Positions 15,401 to 23,708 of a stretch of 53,942 bases of DNA are shown piece by piece (the stretch's first letter is position 1; the number at the start of each line of letters is the position of its first letter). A model generated the notes under the pieces. It worked only from the letters and a program-made list of their open reading frames with translations. It searched no databases and was not told the origin of the DNA. The DNA is taken from positions 1-53,942 of the forward strand of contig DAOVBM010000005.1 in the NCBI GenBank assembly GCA_030670545.1, written 5' to 3'. The position numbers and the translations under genes were made by a program. Origin of the DNA: Candidatus Woesearchaeota archaeon (GTDB lineage: Archaea; Nanobdellota; Nanobdellia; Woesearchaeales; JAGLGH01).

Positions 15401-18073
15401 ATTGAGCGTGTGCGCAGTCCCTCCGCTGGTTGGGAAAGGCTTATAGAAAGTATCATGTATCTCTCCAAGCCACTGCCTGTTAAAGAAATAAGAGCAGTCT
15501 GCATCATTATCAGTATTAATCACAATATCAAATATAAATGCAGGAGAAACTCCCCATGAAGGGCTAATGAGAGAGATGTATATATCTTCTATCGAGTTCA
15601 TTACAAACCATGAACTGCTGACAGCCTTGTTTTGTGCATAATCCTCTACTTCTATCTGCAGGTTCTTTGTTCCATCTCCAAGATACTGTTTTATTGTATG
15701 TGTCTTGTTATCTTTTGTTGTGAAATTAGATGCATAGTCAAATCCATTAATCTCAAACATTGACAATGTGATCTTCTCATTATATACTGCCTCCAGATTA
15801 GCTATTGCAGATCTAGGAGTAAGCACTTCACCTTCTTCAGGCTCAAGAGAAATCAGTAATGGGGGGCTTGTATCAATAGTAAAATTCAGATAATAACTGC
15901 TATCCATTGCCAGGCCATTATTCCCTATTGCATTGAGCACAAGAGAATATTCATTATCTACAAGCAGGGATGAGAATACAAATTCTGCAACACTATAGTT
16001 GATCCATTCAAAAGATGTATCAATCGGCTGCTTAAACCCTTCAAGATATATATCTTTCCGTGTAATATCCATTGGCTGGTCTATAAATGTAACTCTGATC
16101 CTGGATTCAGGGCTGTTAGAATATAATATATCATCAATCTCTCTTCCTGGAGATATCTCAGCCGCAATTATTTCAGGGCCTGTAGCATTCTCTGAAGCAT
16201 TGAAAATTATTGTCTGTATGTCCTGGATGTTATTTGAAGGGTCTCTGGCATAATAGTTAAGTATATTCTCTCCCTCGATAAGTGTATAAAGGTATATTTT
16301 CCCTTCTGTAAACTTCAGATTATGTATATTAAGGACATCTTCTGTAATCTCAATATAATCATCCTGTGATTGGCATGATCCGTCATTATTAAGGCAGATA
16401 TAAAGATGATATCCTTTTTTTGCATACTTTGTGACAACAATTTCTCCTATCTGGATACTAACCTTATCTCTGACATCTACATTTAGCTTTCTTGGGATAC
16501 CCATCTTGAAATCAGAAGGGGATAGAGTCATATTTGGAGGGAAATAATCTGACTGGCATCTCCTGAAATCTTCATCAAAAGACAATTCGTCAAAACTTAA
16601 TCCTTTCTGGTCAATGATATGATAACAGTCCATCCAGTCCCGGATTATACCTTCATTATCATCTGCATCCTTATAACATGCCCTGCCAGCTTCATACCAC
16701 TTGCATACTCCTATTGAACATGGGTCATTGATGCCATTGCAGGATCCACTCTCCTTATAATCTATGCATATTGTTGTCTGGCAGTATCTGGTACCAGTAC
16801 CATCAAAATAGCATTTATATTCCTGACTGGACAATGCAGCTGCTTTTTCAGGTGTGCACTGGCTATAAACATTATTATAAGCTTCCTGATTTGTTGCTTC
16901 AGGTGTACCATTCATCAGGCATAATAAACAGTTTGGCAGATCAATATTCTTGCATACTCCAATATTCAATTCAGGTATTGTATCTTCCCATACACATCTA
17001 CCAAAACCACAGTTATCCCTATCGCATGCGCTTCTGCTTTTGTAATCATAGCAGTCCATGCCTGTATCACAACTATAGCATTTATCAAGAGTTGTCGCTG
17101 ACTTGTCAAGGAAACAGAATGTCCTGTTGCCAGGAGAGCCAATGCACATATTCTCATCATTCTGGAAATAAAGGCCAAAAGGATTAGCATTCTCATTCTC
17201 ACAATCTCCTCTTATAGAACATTCAACAGATGAATCTCTTGTAACACATGAGCATTGGGCACCAGGCCCTGCGATTGCATCACAGTCGTCAGCGCCTCCA
17301 ATCTGGTTGCAGTTCTTCACCTCATGCAGCCTGTTAAAGCTGTCGCAATAGAATCCCCTGTTAAGCTTTTTCCAGAACACTGCATTGACATTGCTGTAAA
17401 AATTATCATCACTAAACCCTGCTTCAGAAATAAGGAAGTCCTTATACCTGCTGTATGTGTATTCATGGATGCAGAAAGGGTATTCATCATACCTATACCA
17501 GCATTCAATGTTTCCAAGTGTGGCGTTTGCCTGTGCTGAAAAATCCTTATTCTGGACAGTATAATAGCCTTTAACTGTATAAGTGTAATTTGTGTCCCAT
17601 CTTGCATCAGTATCAAAAAAGCTTGTTGATGTTGTTGTGGCAAGCAGGACAGTGCCATCGCACCCATAAGCGCCTTTTTTGCATTTTCTTGAAATTTCAT
17701 AATATTCGGCTTCGCATGGTGAATCCCAGCCCAAATGAACCCCTCTTGCGCCTTTTGGATATGAAATTTCAAGGTCAATAGGCACATCATAATCAGGGTC
17801 ATCGCATGTCAGGTTCCTGATTATAGGAGGCGCATAAACTTCTTCACATTTGATTGTACAGTTAAGGTCAAGAGGGACATCATAAACTTTCTGATAATTG
17901 CACTGGCTTTCTGGCATCAGGTCTCCGCCGCCATCTGGATAGCAGCAGCATACATTTGTCTCCTGGCTTGCCGCAAATATTGAGAGGAGCACTAATATGA
18001 CTGTCAAAAATAAGGAAAGAGGGATTAATCTAACCTTTTTTCTTATGATTTGTTTAATTCTCCTTGTGTTCAT
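12401..18073 (-). CDS. Giant surface protein with Ig/FnIII-like, Cys-rich and Asp-rich repeat domains, 1890 aa
   Basis: A basic start and hydrophobic stretch (LIPLSLFLTVILVLLSIFA, residues ~17-35) form a signal peptide. Then come a fibronectin-III-like domain (residues ~80-180), a long Cys-rich middle, several Ig-like beta domains, and three Cys modules sharing ExDxDCGxxC (about 1255-1390, for example ETDIDCGGDCDPC). An Asp-rich stretch of DxDxDGxxD loops (about 1400-1600) follows, like thrombospondin type-3 repeats that bind calcium. One membrane helix (WAYLLVLILILVLLGGGYY, ~1610-1630) anchors it. A cytoplasmic tail of ~250 residues, Lys/Glu/Arg-rich with a helical end, follows. A cytoplasmic tail of this size is odd for an archaeal surface protein. 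It probably serves in adhesion or as a cell-envelope component. An upstream MITE separates it from the rest of its operon. Confidence 0.85.
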   Translation of the reverse strand: MNTRRIKQIIRKKVRLIPLSLFLTVILVLLSIFAASQETNVCCCYPDGGGDLMPESQCNYQKVYDVPLDLNCTIKCEEVYAPPIIRNLTCDDPDYDVPIDLEISYPKGARGVHLGWDSPCEAEYYEISRKCKKGAYGCDGTVLLATTTSTSFFDTDARWDTNYTYTVKGYYTVQNKDFSAQANATLGNIECWYRYDEYPFCIHEYTYSRYKDFLISEAGFSDDNFYSNVNAVFWKKLNRGFYCDSFNRLHEVKNCNQIGGADDCDAIAGPGAQCSCVTRDSSVECSIRGDCENENANPFGLYFQNDENMCIGSPGNRTFCFLDKSATTLDKCYSCDTGMDCYDYKSRSACDRDNCGFGRCVWEDTIPELNIGVCKNIDLPNCLLCLMNGTPEATNQEAYNNVYSQCTPEKAAALSSQEYKCYFDGTGTRYCQTTICIDYKESGSCNGINDPCSIGVCKWYEAGRACYKDADDNEGIIRDWMDCYHIIDQKGLSFDELSFDEDFRRCQSDYFPPNMTLSPSDFKMGIPRKLNVDVRDKVSIQIGEIVVTKYAKKGYHLYICLNNDGSCQSQDDYIEITEDVLNIHNLKFTEGKIYLYTLIEGENILNYYARDPSNNIQDIQTIIFNASENATGPEIIAAEISPGREIDDILYSNSPESRIRVTFIDQPMDITRKDIYLEGFKQPIDTSFEWINYSVAEFVFSSLLVDNEYSLVLNAIGNNGLAMDSSYYLNFTIDTSPPLLISLEPEEGEVLTPRSAIANLEAVYNEKITLSMFEINGFDYASNFTTKDNKTHTIKQYLGDGTKNLQIEVEDYAQNKAVSSSWFVMNSIEDIYISLISPSWGVSPAFIFDIVINTDNDADCSYFFNRQWLGEIHDTFYKPFPTSGGTAHTLNDFSEIFPGDTSEYEFYVKCNDGYYDSTYTFFNISVDLEPPRILAALADPEIITDYDLNTTLSILASEKVVCRYDTEIRSDYSQLRYAFDEQVSETDFNKLKRKEVHINSSQARDYTYYAACMDKAEWAANVTQIRFSVDLNAAFIIDVSRMPVITDSSSADIDITTNKKARCSWGLSENTIYNYVEDYEESEFKRAHHGAAAGLVPGENRIYFRCFDLNGTLSPVASSRIISDTTPPVMTEANITSHHPNYTSPKIAPPLYALNAKLDAHDNETPDNIQYSYMLEQQFTGDTLVNWTDYSAYNSISLMSLDNGSLFYLAGGSYILHARPRNIVGLVGDEMTDTVTIDPTLVSLCANSMFDSTSESDVDCGLSCPPCADWKNCFVNSDCISRFCLINVSLNPLAGVCAPASCNDSIMDGNETDIDCGGDCDPCSLGSGCEYDSDCITGNCQYGICEKPDTCKDNHLTLANRETDIDCGGDICLTRCAEGMNCIEDDDCETAFRCRADVCVICADNDLDCDGIINDKDDDIDGDGIKNWQDPDDDNDGLCDTADSPLNDPDICIGEDDDDDNDGILDPDDYDPDNDLDNDGIENNMDDDMDGDGIPNDEDYDDDNDGIPDDLDDDDDNDGILDRREDDDNDGLSNEWEFENGLDPNNPDTDGDGVLDGEEDWDEDGLSNVDEEKYGTDPNDPDTDGDGWEDGREIKRGTDPLDAGDMPKSYIWAYLLVLILILVLLGGGYYVSLQYPDEIRMFSDKIKAFASKNLSLRFGKKIPVLRIPGRQLPRRPVPGRPVPRVPTRVEIEARKKKEEERKKIEERERIIAARPEKIKRLKEVVKPEYAKKKEEEWITLGETKKGKPDLSYIFERLAHLPKKKIEEHIKVKKELVKARPKAKKHAAKEKKDVFGELEDLTGWKPSKGIILSLRKIANSRKMSAEQIVNQLGNISREGKLTKENLSHILTHLIAEHKTSRLNVKKAISSLAAKGLITKKDAQSLTSLLIR
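13310..13870 (-). repeat. Coding repeats: Asp-rich calcium-binding loops
   Basis: DNA here looks repetitive (runs based on ATC and ATCATC) because it codes for about 15 short units of the DxDxDG / NDGIxD kind in the 1890-aa protein. The units follow the thrombospondin type-3/dockerin-like calcium loop pattern. The DNA repeats are a product of the protein repeats, not a CRISPR or satellite. Confidence 0.85.
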
Positions 18074-18084
18074 TTTTATATCTC

Positions 18085-18244
18085 TGGATTTTAGACATTG
18101 TTAACTTATCGACTACTCCACTTACCACAACCCTATACTCCATATAGGAACGTGGTAAGCTCTGTCTGGCCATGCCATGAATGCCTTTAGCATTCAATGG
18201 CATCCATGGCACAGACGCCGATAAGTGAACAATGTTGGATTTTA
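18085..18244. mobile_element. MITE-like element with terminal inverted repeats and 9-bp target duplication
   Basis: Bases 18095-18111 and 18219-18235 are inverted repeats matching at 16 of 17 positions. They are flanked by a perfect direct repeat TGGATTTTA (18085-18093 and 18236-18244), as left by a transposition event. The interior folds into two more stems: CTTACCAC/GTGGTAAG (18121-18128/18152-18159) around CCTATA/TATAGG (18132-18137/18143-18148), and a long imperfect hairpin 18164-18216 (GTCTG/CAGAC, ATGCCAT/ATGGCAT, GAATGC/GCATTC). There is no ORF of its own. Without the element and one repeat the gap between the two surface genes would be 49 bases, in line with an operon. The source transposase is not in the window. 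Confidence 0.7.
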
Positions 18245-18251
18245 TCATTTA

Positions 18252-18271
18252 TCTATTTAAGTTTATATCTT
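18252..18271 (-). promoter_or_regulatory. TATA-like element upstream of the 1890-aa gene
   Basis: The minus strand reads AAAGATATAAACTTAAATAG. A start about 25 bases downstream would fall at the edge of the MITE-like element, which would then become the folded 5' leader of the giant gene's mRNA. Weak evidence; the region is simply A/T-rich. Confidence 0.3.
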
Positions 18272-18273
18272 TA

Positions 18274-20340
18274 TCAGTCATATATTGGTTTCCCTTCGTA
18301 TTTCCAACACACTACTCTTGCTGATTCTGGATCCCATACAACTGTCCTGCCTGGTATTGGGTTTGTTGGCTGGCAGCCCACAGCAATGAGATCTGACTTA
18401 GTTTTCAATATTTGTGATCCCACGCTATTCGCCTGCATCCTGACTTCAGACCATCCCTGCCAGGTATCTCCACCATAATATACTAATGGCATTACCCCAA
18501 TCCAAAATGAATTAACCCTGCAAGGCTGCTCAAAGCTTGCATCTGAATTTATAGAGCCACAATCATCTCCTTTGCATGTCGCAGTATATCCTTTACCAGA
18601 CATCAATGACTTACAAGTGTCACCAATATTCCAATTATCAAAAGTCTTACTTCCAAAAGCGCCCTCAAAACGCAATTCATCAACCTCACCATCACAATCT
18701 TCATCAAGCCCATTGCTTGATGATGTTCCTTCAATTAATGAGCATATCAATGTCACAGGAACCTCACCAGAAGGTAAAGACTCGTCTGTCGCATTGAATG
18801 ATTTGATTGTATAATAGTGTGTATCATAACTGCCTGATTCATGTATATATGATATATTTGCTGTTGTAGCTATTTCTACCCCATCTTCAAATATTTTATA
18901 TCCTGCTGCCATAGGAACAGCAGTCCATTCTATTTTTACATTCGGAACCATTACAGTTGCTTCACTATCTGTATACATGTTCCAAGGCTTAGCTAAATTA
19001 ATTACTGGTGGTTGAATGCCTACTGGCACGCATGCTGGAGATTCAGTCCCCCAATCAGCAATATTAAATATAACTGTCTGTGAATCAGAATACTCCCCAT
19101 CTGAAACATTCACAGTAAGATATTTTTTATTTGTATAAGGGGGCGCTTCTACATCCTCAATCAAATCAGGAAGGCTTTCAATATAACTTACAGTAATTAT
19201 ATCATCATCAGGGTCATAATACTGCTTATGTTCTAATATAGGAGATAACGACCTTATTGATTCATTAAAATCAAATTTTCTATCTCCACATTCATCCTCA
19301 ACTATAAGGATATTTTCTTCATCTCCCCTGATCTTATAAGAACTCTTTAATAAAGGCAGGCTGAATTGATCAATATAATGCAGTGCTGGAGGCCTGTTTA
19401 CAATAAGTATATTCAGGCTGAATGGGACTCCATTAAGAAGTGAGGATGTATCCTCAATCACAACTATATCATCAAATCCTCCAGATATGTCCTTATTGAT
19501 ATCTTTCACTTTTATTGAACCCTGTTCTTTTCCCCTCATCTTGTGGCTTATATCTATTGTTTCGCTATGCAGCAGGCTTCTTGTAAAATAATATATGTCT
19601 TTCATATTTATCTGGAAATTAACAAAAAAATCCTCAAGGTGTATTAGTTCATTTGTTGCTTTTTTACGAACATCAAGAGGGTAGTTTACATCAATATATG
19701 TTAAGCTGCCTGTAAATGTTATATTTGCTGTTATATCCTCTTCTTTTACATCCAGATTTGGGAAATTCACAAAACCTTTAGTGCATTCCTTAAGATTATT
19801 TTCAATATAATACTTTAGCTGACCTTTTATTGTAATATTCCTTGCTGAATCTGTAGGATCCTCAAGCGCTGGGAGATCAACATACCCAAAAAGCCCGCCT
19901 AAAAAATACTGGCCAGCAAGCAGGGGAAACCCTTCATAAGGATATTCTGGAAGTTTGATTGGAAATGCTGTTCCTAGACCTGACTCAAACTGCTTTATGC
20001 TATATGCTACATAAGCCTGTTCTTCAGGCACATAAAGATAATCTTTTCCTGCATCCCCTAATGGAATCGGACCTCCCTGCAAATCAAATAGCCTCCATCC
20101 TTGTTTTCCAAGAAGCAAAATTCCATTTTCGGCTGTCAGTTCAACGCATGACTGCGCAAAATTCTTTAATGCTGCAATTTCAGCAGGCAGCTGTCTTACT
20201 TTTTCAGCCTCTCTTTTTCTTTCCTCTTCTGTGGTCCTGCTTATCAGGATGAATAAAGTTATGAATATCATGACCATAACTAATCCTGTTATGATGAAAA
20301 ATGTTATCTGCCCTTTCCTTGTTTTACAATTATTGCCCAT
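18274..20340 (-). CDS. Membrane-anchored surface protein, 688 aa, with FnIII-like and Cys-rich C-terminal parts
   Basis: RKGQITFFIITGLVMVMIF near the N-terminus gives a class III-like junction and membrane helix (residues ~8-35), followed by a Glu/Arg-rich stalk (TTEEERKREAEKVRQ). The outer region includes beta-rich segments, a DPDDDIITVSY/TVNVSDGEY cadherin- or Big-like unit (residues ~390-430), an FnIII-like domain (about 460-540) and a calcium loop GLDEDCDGEVDE of the kind found in MopE/metazoan-like Cys proteins. The C-terminus carries paired cysteines. It starts 24 bases after the stop of the 1069-aa gene, so it is the second gene of the surface operon. Adhesin or envelope component by inference. 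Confidence 0.8.
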   Translation of the reverse strand: MGNNCKTRKGQITFFIITGLVMVMIFITLFILISRTTEEERKREAEKVRQLPAEIAALKNFAQSCVELTAENGILLLGKQGWRLFDLQGGPIPLGDAGKDYLYVPEEQAYVAYSIKQFESGLGTAFPIKLPEYPYEGFPLLAGQYFLGGLFGYVDLPALEDPTDSARNITIKGQLKYYIENNLKECTKGFVNFPNLDVKEEDITANITFTGSLTYIDVNYPLDVRKKATNELIHLEDFFVNFQINMKDIYYFTRSLLHSETIDISHKMRGKEQGSIKVKDINKDISGGFDDIVVIEDTSSLLNGVPFSLNILIVNRPPALHYIDQFSLPLLKSSYKIRGDEENILIVEDECGDRKFDFNESIRSLSPILEHKQYYDPDDDIITVSYIESLPDLIEDVEAPPYTNKKYLTVNVSDGEYSDSQTVIFNIADWGTESPACVPVGIQPPVINLAKPWNMYTDSEATVMVPNVKIEWTAVPMAAGYKIFEDGVEIATTANISYIHESGSYDTHYYTIKSFNATDESLPSGEVPVTLICSLIEGTSSSNGLDEDCDGEVDELRFEGAFGSKTFDNWNIGDTCKSLMSGKGYTATCKGDDCGSINSDASFEQPCRVNSFWIGVMPLVYYGGDTWQGWSEVRMQANSVGSQILKTKSDLIAVGCQPTNPIPGRTVVWDPESARVVCWKYEGKPIYD

Positions 20341-20364
20341 TATCTTTCTTACCCTGGTCCATGC

Positions 20365-23300
20365 TTATTCAAATCTTAATTTAGATGTCAGATCCTGCCA
20401 TATATCCTCACCTGTATCATCCCTTGAAAATACATAATAATCATTAGTTATCTGGTTGCAGACCACAGTTTCATATGCTCTTGGAGCATAAGTATATTCC
20501 ATATGGAACCTATCATCATATAGCTCAACATACTGGCATATATCTACACCTGAAAATCCACTGTAGCTTACTGCAATGAATGTTCCAGTAATGATGTCAA
20601 CAGGTGAAGCTGAATCACCTACTGTCTCAACAGCCTTTCCTGCTGTTGCTACAATAGTATTATCACCGGCGTGCATTAAATATATCCTGTCAAAATTAGA
20701 TGCATTTGTTATAAAGCCTGATTTTATTTCAACCGGTTCTCCAAATACTGTGCTCTGCGGTTTCCAGAACTGCACAGCTTCAAGCATGCTGAATATCTTA
20801 TCCTTAAGAAGAATGCCTAACATATCAAACCAGTTATCATTCTCAAGATAAATGCCTTGCACATAGTATTTATTATATATCACTGATTCTATATCATGAT
20901 TATACCATACTTCATCATGGCTGCAGTCTACAAATCTGCCAGAGGATTGCACTGCTTCAGACTGTTTCTCATCAACGCACAGGCTTGTGACTGGATCCCC
21001 TTCAAAAACATATGAGTCTATAGGGATATTATAGCTTGTGCCTATAAGGATCTGGTTGCCGCGATGATCTTCATAATCAAGTATGCATACATTGTTTATG
21101 CATGGGACCAGATAACCATTCTCCCTCTCACAAATGCCTGGCAGTTCACCCTCATATTTCGGAAGCGCTTTCTCATAATCATCGCAATACAAGGAATAAT
21201 CCTGTATTCCTTCCTGTTCCATCTTCTGCAGCATTGCCAGCGCAATCTGCCTTGTCCTTGATGTCCAGTTGCCTTTTTCGCAGTAGCTGTCAAGGAAATA
21301 CTGGTTGTCATTGATGCATATAGGCTTTTGTGAATAGGTATAGAAACTCTCTGCATTATCATTGTTATCTGCTTCCCCAGACATTGTCACAAGGCACTGT
21401 TCTTCTCTTGGACAGAACCCCACTTCTGTGCTGTTCCAGTTAGGCTTAAGCGCAGCCTTGACCCATGCGCCGTCATAACAGCGATATCCAAAATAAGTCA
21501 AACGCGAACCCTCATCAATCTGGTTGGCCACGCATTCTTCTCCATTCCAGCAGTTATCTGCAGGACAGCAGGCATTTTGCACTGGTACTGTAACTGGAGC
21601 AGAGCTTAATGAAAGGTTTGCAGCGCTTGTTTTTTCCCATACTTCCTGATAAGAACAATATGCATTATAGCCTAATCCCCCTTTCAATAGTGTGCAGAGC
21701 TCCTTATTCTTAACCAAAGGCTGCCCTGTATGCAGATCTAATATATCCAGCAGGTATTCATTATTCTCTTTGTATTGTTTCTTATCTATTGCGCAACCAA
21801 GGAATTCACCATTATAATTGAGAACTTCCCTTAACTCTTTTCCATCATGTTTGACATAATTATTTTTATATACTGTTGTGCTGTTCCAGCAGCCGCCTTT
21901 TCCATCTATGTCATTATAAAATTCATCATTATCATCAGCTTCTCCGCAGCACAAATCTCCAGTCCACACAAGCCCTTCACTAGTGCCGTCAGGCAGAGTG
22001 GCTGCAGTACATGAAATCCCTAGAGGGTCATTTTGCTTTATATTGTCGAGATCCTTCTGGAGAGCAGAATAAGATGTGCAGTAATATCTGCCGTCTGATT
22101 TTTCCCTGCTTCCTCCAGTCCTTAATCTTTCACCGCCAAATGATGCTCCCATTATAAATGAATTGCATGTATCCTCTCCGCAGCATTCAGTGAGATTCCA
22201 TCTGAAATCCGTATAATAACATCCATAATCATGGTTCCGGATATTACGAATAACATTTCCAAACTCCAATGCTTTATCTACAGGGGATCCGCTATGTTCT
22301 TCAGGACTATTTATATCAGTCATATTGCAGCCAAACCAGTTTGTACCGTCAGAGACTGCAGGTTTATCTCCGCATATTGTATGCACAATACCTCCCTGCG
22401 CCTTATCTGCGTCTAACCATGCCCATCCTCCCTGTTGATCATTATCAAAACAAAGGCTTCCACCCTGAACCATCTGGCAATCATCGCCGATTCCAGCTGG
22501 AATTATTTCAATATGGATTGTTTGGTCAATTGAGTTGTCAGGATTTATATTATTGTATGTATCAAGAATATTAAGAAAAGCATCTGGTATTGCATATACT
22601 TTAATTGTATCTGCATTCAGATTCCCGCCATCCTGGCTTACCATATGTATAATATATACGCCAGTTTCAGTTATAGTTTTTGTGAAATACCTCTCACTCT
22701 CAGTTGTGCTGGCAGATAATGAGTAGTATTGCACTCCAAGTGCCATTTCATCAAAACCAAAATTACTTTCATAAATAGATTCATTTGTTTCTCCCCTGTA
22801 TAACTCAAGAGTATATGTCCTGCCTGGTTCAGCATCAAAATTTCCCATAACCTGCGTGAATGGTGTGACACACGGAGCACTGCCATCTGCATAATAAATA
22901 TAATTTTCGTCAGGTCCTGAGCGTTCAATCACTGAACCGGTAATACTGCTGCCCAGATCATCATATATCTTTGCATAAACAACTGTATCAACAAGATAAC
23001 AATTGGAAATATTAAAAGAATATTCAACTGTTTGCGCCTTATCTACCAAAAAAAATCTATCTTCTGTCATGCTATAACTAAAGTAAGCCATAGAGATATC
23101 TGTTGAATTTTCAATATCACTTAATACTGGTATATCCTCTTCTATAACCTTTACAGAAAGTAGCCAGTCATCATAAATCCTTCCTCTGTCATCACCACAG
23201 CACTTTTTGCCATCTCCTCCATCTGGATTCCAATCCCCTCCTCCGCATTCCACATTCCTGCAGAACTCTTCGTCAGCATCCCAATCAACATAATATGCAG

Positions 23301-23574
23301 GAATTGTTTTGCTTTCTCCATCTGCCCAGACACTGGCAGAATACTGTCCTTCCTGTTCGCAGGGTTTTGCTATTAGACTACAAGTAGTGATTCCTTGCTG
23401 CCCAAACTGGCTGCAGTCAGTTTTTACAGCGCCGCAACTCGTATCTCCGTAAGGACACCCCTCTGGATGAACAGAAACCGGCGCATATACCTGCATGCCC
23501 ATAAGAATTATAGATAAGATACATACCAAAAGAAATACCATTATTCTTGAACTGTTTGCAGCACCCGTATTCAT
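20365..23574 (-). CDS. Large secreted Cys-rich surface protein, 1069 aa
   Basis: The first gene of the surface operon. A signal peptide or N-terminal anchor (IMVFLLVCILSIILMGMQVYA, residues ~11-31 with internal hydrophobic run) is followed by more than 1000 extracytoplasmic residues with over 40 cysteines spread through the chain. Sub-motifs such as CCGDDRG, CCGEDTC, CCGEADDND and CCPADNCWNGEEC recur, and suggest a series of small disulfide-bonded modules containing acidic turns. No C-terminal membrane helix is visible. I do not recognise a named family; such proteins are frequent in DPANN genomes. The preceding BRE/TATA gives a ~25-base leader with GGGG before the ATG. Confidence 0.82.
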   Translation of the reverse strand: MNTGAANSSRIMVFLLVCILSIILMGMQVYAPVSVHPEGCPYGDTSCGAVKTDCSQFGQQGITTCSLIAKPCEQEGQYSASVWADGESKTIPAYYVDWDADEEFCRNVECGGGDWNPDGGDGKKCCGDDRGRIYDDWLLSVKVIEEDIPVLSDIENSTDISMAYFSYSMTEDRFFLVDKAQTVEYSFNISNCYLVDTVVYAKIYDDLGSSITGSVIERSGPDENYIYYADGSAPCVTPFTQVMGNFDAEPGRTYTLELYRGETNESIYESNFGFDEMALGVQYYSLSASTTESERYFTKTITETGVYIIHMVSQDGGNLNADTIKVYAIPDAFLNILDTYNNINPDNSIDQTIHIEIIPAGIGDDCQMVQGGSLCFDNDQQGGWAWLDADKAQGGIVHTICGDKPAVSDGTNWFGCNMTDINSPEEHSGSPVDKALEFGNVIRNIRNHDYGCYYTDFRWNLTECCGEDTCNSFIMGASFGGERLRTGGSREKSDGRYYCTSYSALQKDLDNIKQNDPLGISCTAATLPDGTSEGLVWTGDLCCGEADDNDEFYNDIDGKGGCWNSTTVYKNNYVKHDGKELREVLNYNGEFLGCAIDKKQYKENNEYLLDILDLHTGQPLVKNKELCTLLKGGLGYNAYCSYQEVWEKTSAANLSLSSAPVTVPVQNACCPADNCWNGEECVANQIDEGSRLTYFGYRCYDGAWVKAALKPNWNSTEVGFCPREEQCLVTMSGEADNNDNAESFYTYSQKPICINDNQYFLDSYCEKGNWTSRTRQIALAMLQKMEQEGIQDYSLYCDDYEKALPKYEGELPGICERENGYLVPCINNVCILDYEDHRGNQILIGTSYNIPIDSYVFEGDPVTSLCVDEKQSEAVQSSGRFVDCSHDEVWYNHDIESVIYNKYYVQGIYLENDNWFDMLGILLKDKIFSMLEAVQFWKPQSTVFGEPVEIKSGFITNASNFDRIYLMHAGDNTIVATAGKAVETVGDSASPVDIITGTFIAVSYSGFSGVDICQYVELYDDRFHMEYTYAPRAYETVVCNQITNDYYVFSRDDTGEDIWQDLTSKLRFE

Positions 23575-23617
23575 AGATTAAACCCCTTTTTTTTATAAAT
23601 ACTTATATCCTATTGGC

Positions 23618-23639
23618 ATATATTTAAATATTTCGGAAA
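23618..23639 (-). promoter_or_regulatory. BRE/TATA promoter of the surface-protein operon
   Basis: The minus strand carries TTCCGAAATATTTAAATATATG: CCGAAA as BRE, TATTTAAATA as TATA. Predicted start near 23601, then a short leader to the ATG at 23574. It shares CCGAAA-N2-TTTAAATA with the mini-pilin promoter at 9647-9668, at nearly the same distance from the start codon. Confidence 0.6.
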
Positions 23640-23660
23640 ATTTAATTTGATTCAACATTA

Positions 23661-23676
23661 GAAACTTATTTAAACC
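23661..23676 (+). promoter_or_regulatory. BRE/TATA promoter of first radical-SAM gene
   Basis: GAAACTTATTTAAACC: BRE-like GAAAC and TATA TTATTTAAA. Transcription would start about 23697, giving either a leaderless ATG there or a 12-base leader to the ATG at 23709. Confidence 0.5.
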
Positions 23677-23708
23677 ATGTTATATCTTAATAGATAATGG
23701 TTTTTTCA

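Noticed and set aside
18054-18248. 64-aa minus-strand ORF across the MITE
   Set aside because: It is an artefact of the inverted repeats and has no ribosome binding site or conserved sequence.
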